From Desulfobacterales bacterium (GTDB lineage Bacteria; Desulfobacterota; Desulfobacteria; Desulfobacterales; JAFDCJ01), in NCBI GenBank assembly GCA_020345785.1, contig CP070771.1, forward strand, positions 4,892,223-4,917,060: a stretch of 24,838 nucleotides of DNA, read 5' to 3'. A model generated the notes under the pieces. It did not search any database and was not told the origin of the DNA. It was given only the letters and a program-made list of their open reading frames with translations. Below, piece by piece: positions 24,464 to 24,838 of the stretch. The translations under genes were made by a program, and so were the position numbers. Every line of letters begins with the position of its first letter. Positions within the stretch are counted from its first letter, which is position 1.

Positions 24464-24838
24464 TTCCGGCCAAATAGGCTGTTTCTTGACATAGAATTTG
24501 ACTTTACATCGGGTTTGATTTTCCGGTTGGAGGTTTCAGTGTTCAGGTGTCAGGTTAGCCGCCGGCCAAAACAGCGGCCGGTCTGATCAACAAAGAAACT
24601 AATGAACGTCGAACATCGAACTTCCAGCGTCCAACATCGAATAGGGAATTCTGTCAATTTAAAAAAATACTGAACAACATGCGGCGGACACGCCACGCAA
24701 GCGCTGGCGCTGCGGGAAAGCATGGTCTGTAAGATTGAATCGAGCAGTCGAAATCCGACTCGGCGGAGCGCCTTGCAGGATCCGATTCACATTTTTTTTA
24801 ATATAGATAAAGCGTAGCGCCATCAATATTGGACATTC
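24464..24838. repeat. Repeat-bearing intergenic tail of the window
   Basis: No gene is recognisable in these 375 bp. From 24531, GGTTTCAGTGTTCAGGTGTC leads into a GC-rich stem, CCGGCC (24562-24567) with GGCCGG (24576-24581), then TCTGATCAACAAAGAAACT. This is a diverged third member of the 15035/22517 family. A 7-nt-period array (GAACGTC, GAACATC, CAACATC) follows to about 24640. The last 180 bp contain only small GC-rich palindromes such as GGCGGAGCGCC. Confidence 0.5.

Overview
The window looks like a chromosomal segment of an anaerobic, acetyl-CoA-metabolising Desulfobacterota bacterium (Desulfobacterales/Desulfosarcina-like). This is inferred from gene content: a CooC-type ATPase for CO dehydrogenase maturation, a RACo-type corrinoid activator, a DUF6178 protein (a family I associate with deltaproteobacteria), a phasin beside an acyl-CoA dehydrogenase, and an alkyl-DHAP-synthase-like gene with glpD and an FGGY kinase. 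I see no rRNA, tRNA, phage, IS transposase or CRISPR array.

Layout. (1) 64-5171, minus strand: an AGPS-like flavoenzyme, glycerol-3-phosphate dehydrogenase and an FGGY sugar/polyol kinase, read in that order. They form a glycerol-phosphate or ether-lipid module. (2) 5677-12234, plus strand: rdgB (house-cleaning NTPase), a divergent GTP-type PEP carboxykinase, an AmpG-like MFS permease and a DUF6178 protein. (3) 12433-19927, minus strand: a CooC-like ATPase overlapping an AcuC/HDAC-like deacetylase by 4 bp, then a CBS-CBS-ACT (AcuB-like) protein, PrmA, an MBL-fold hydrolase, a sirtuin and a RACo-like activator that lacks its ferredoxin domain. This block mixes C1/acetyl-CoA enzyme maturation with two unrelated types of lysine deacylase. 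(4) 20909-24463, plus strand: acyl-CoA dehydrogenase, a phasin-like protein and a UbiB/AarF-family kinase.

The intergenic DNA is the most unusual part. A 113-114 bp element with about 20 bp terminal inverted repeats occurs three times (5352, 12223, 20357), and one copy supplies the last codons and stop of the DUF6178 gene. Many other intergenic regions hold degenerate repeats of 7-8 nt period. Each locus has its own motif, the repeats often begin at or just after a stop codon, and several are matched by an inverted arm at the other side of the gap. A further GC-rich hairpin family appears at about 15035, 22517 and 24531.

All protein assignments come from reading motifs by eye. No database search was run.
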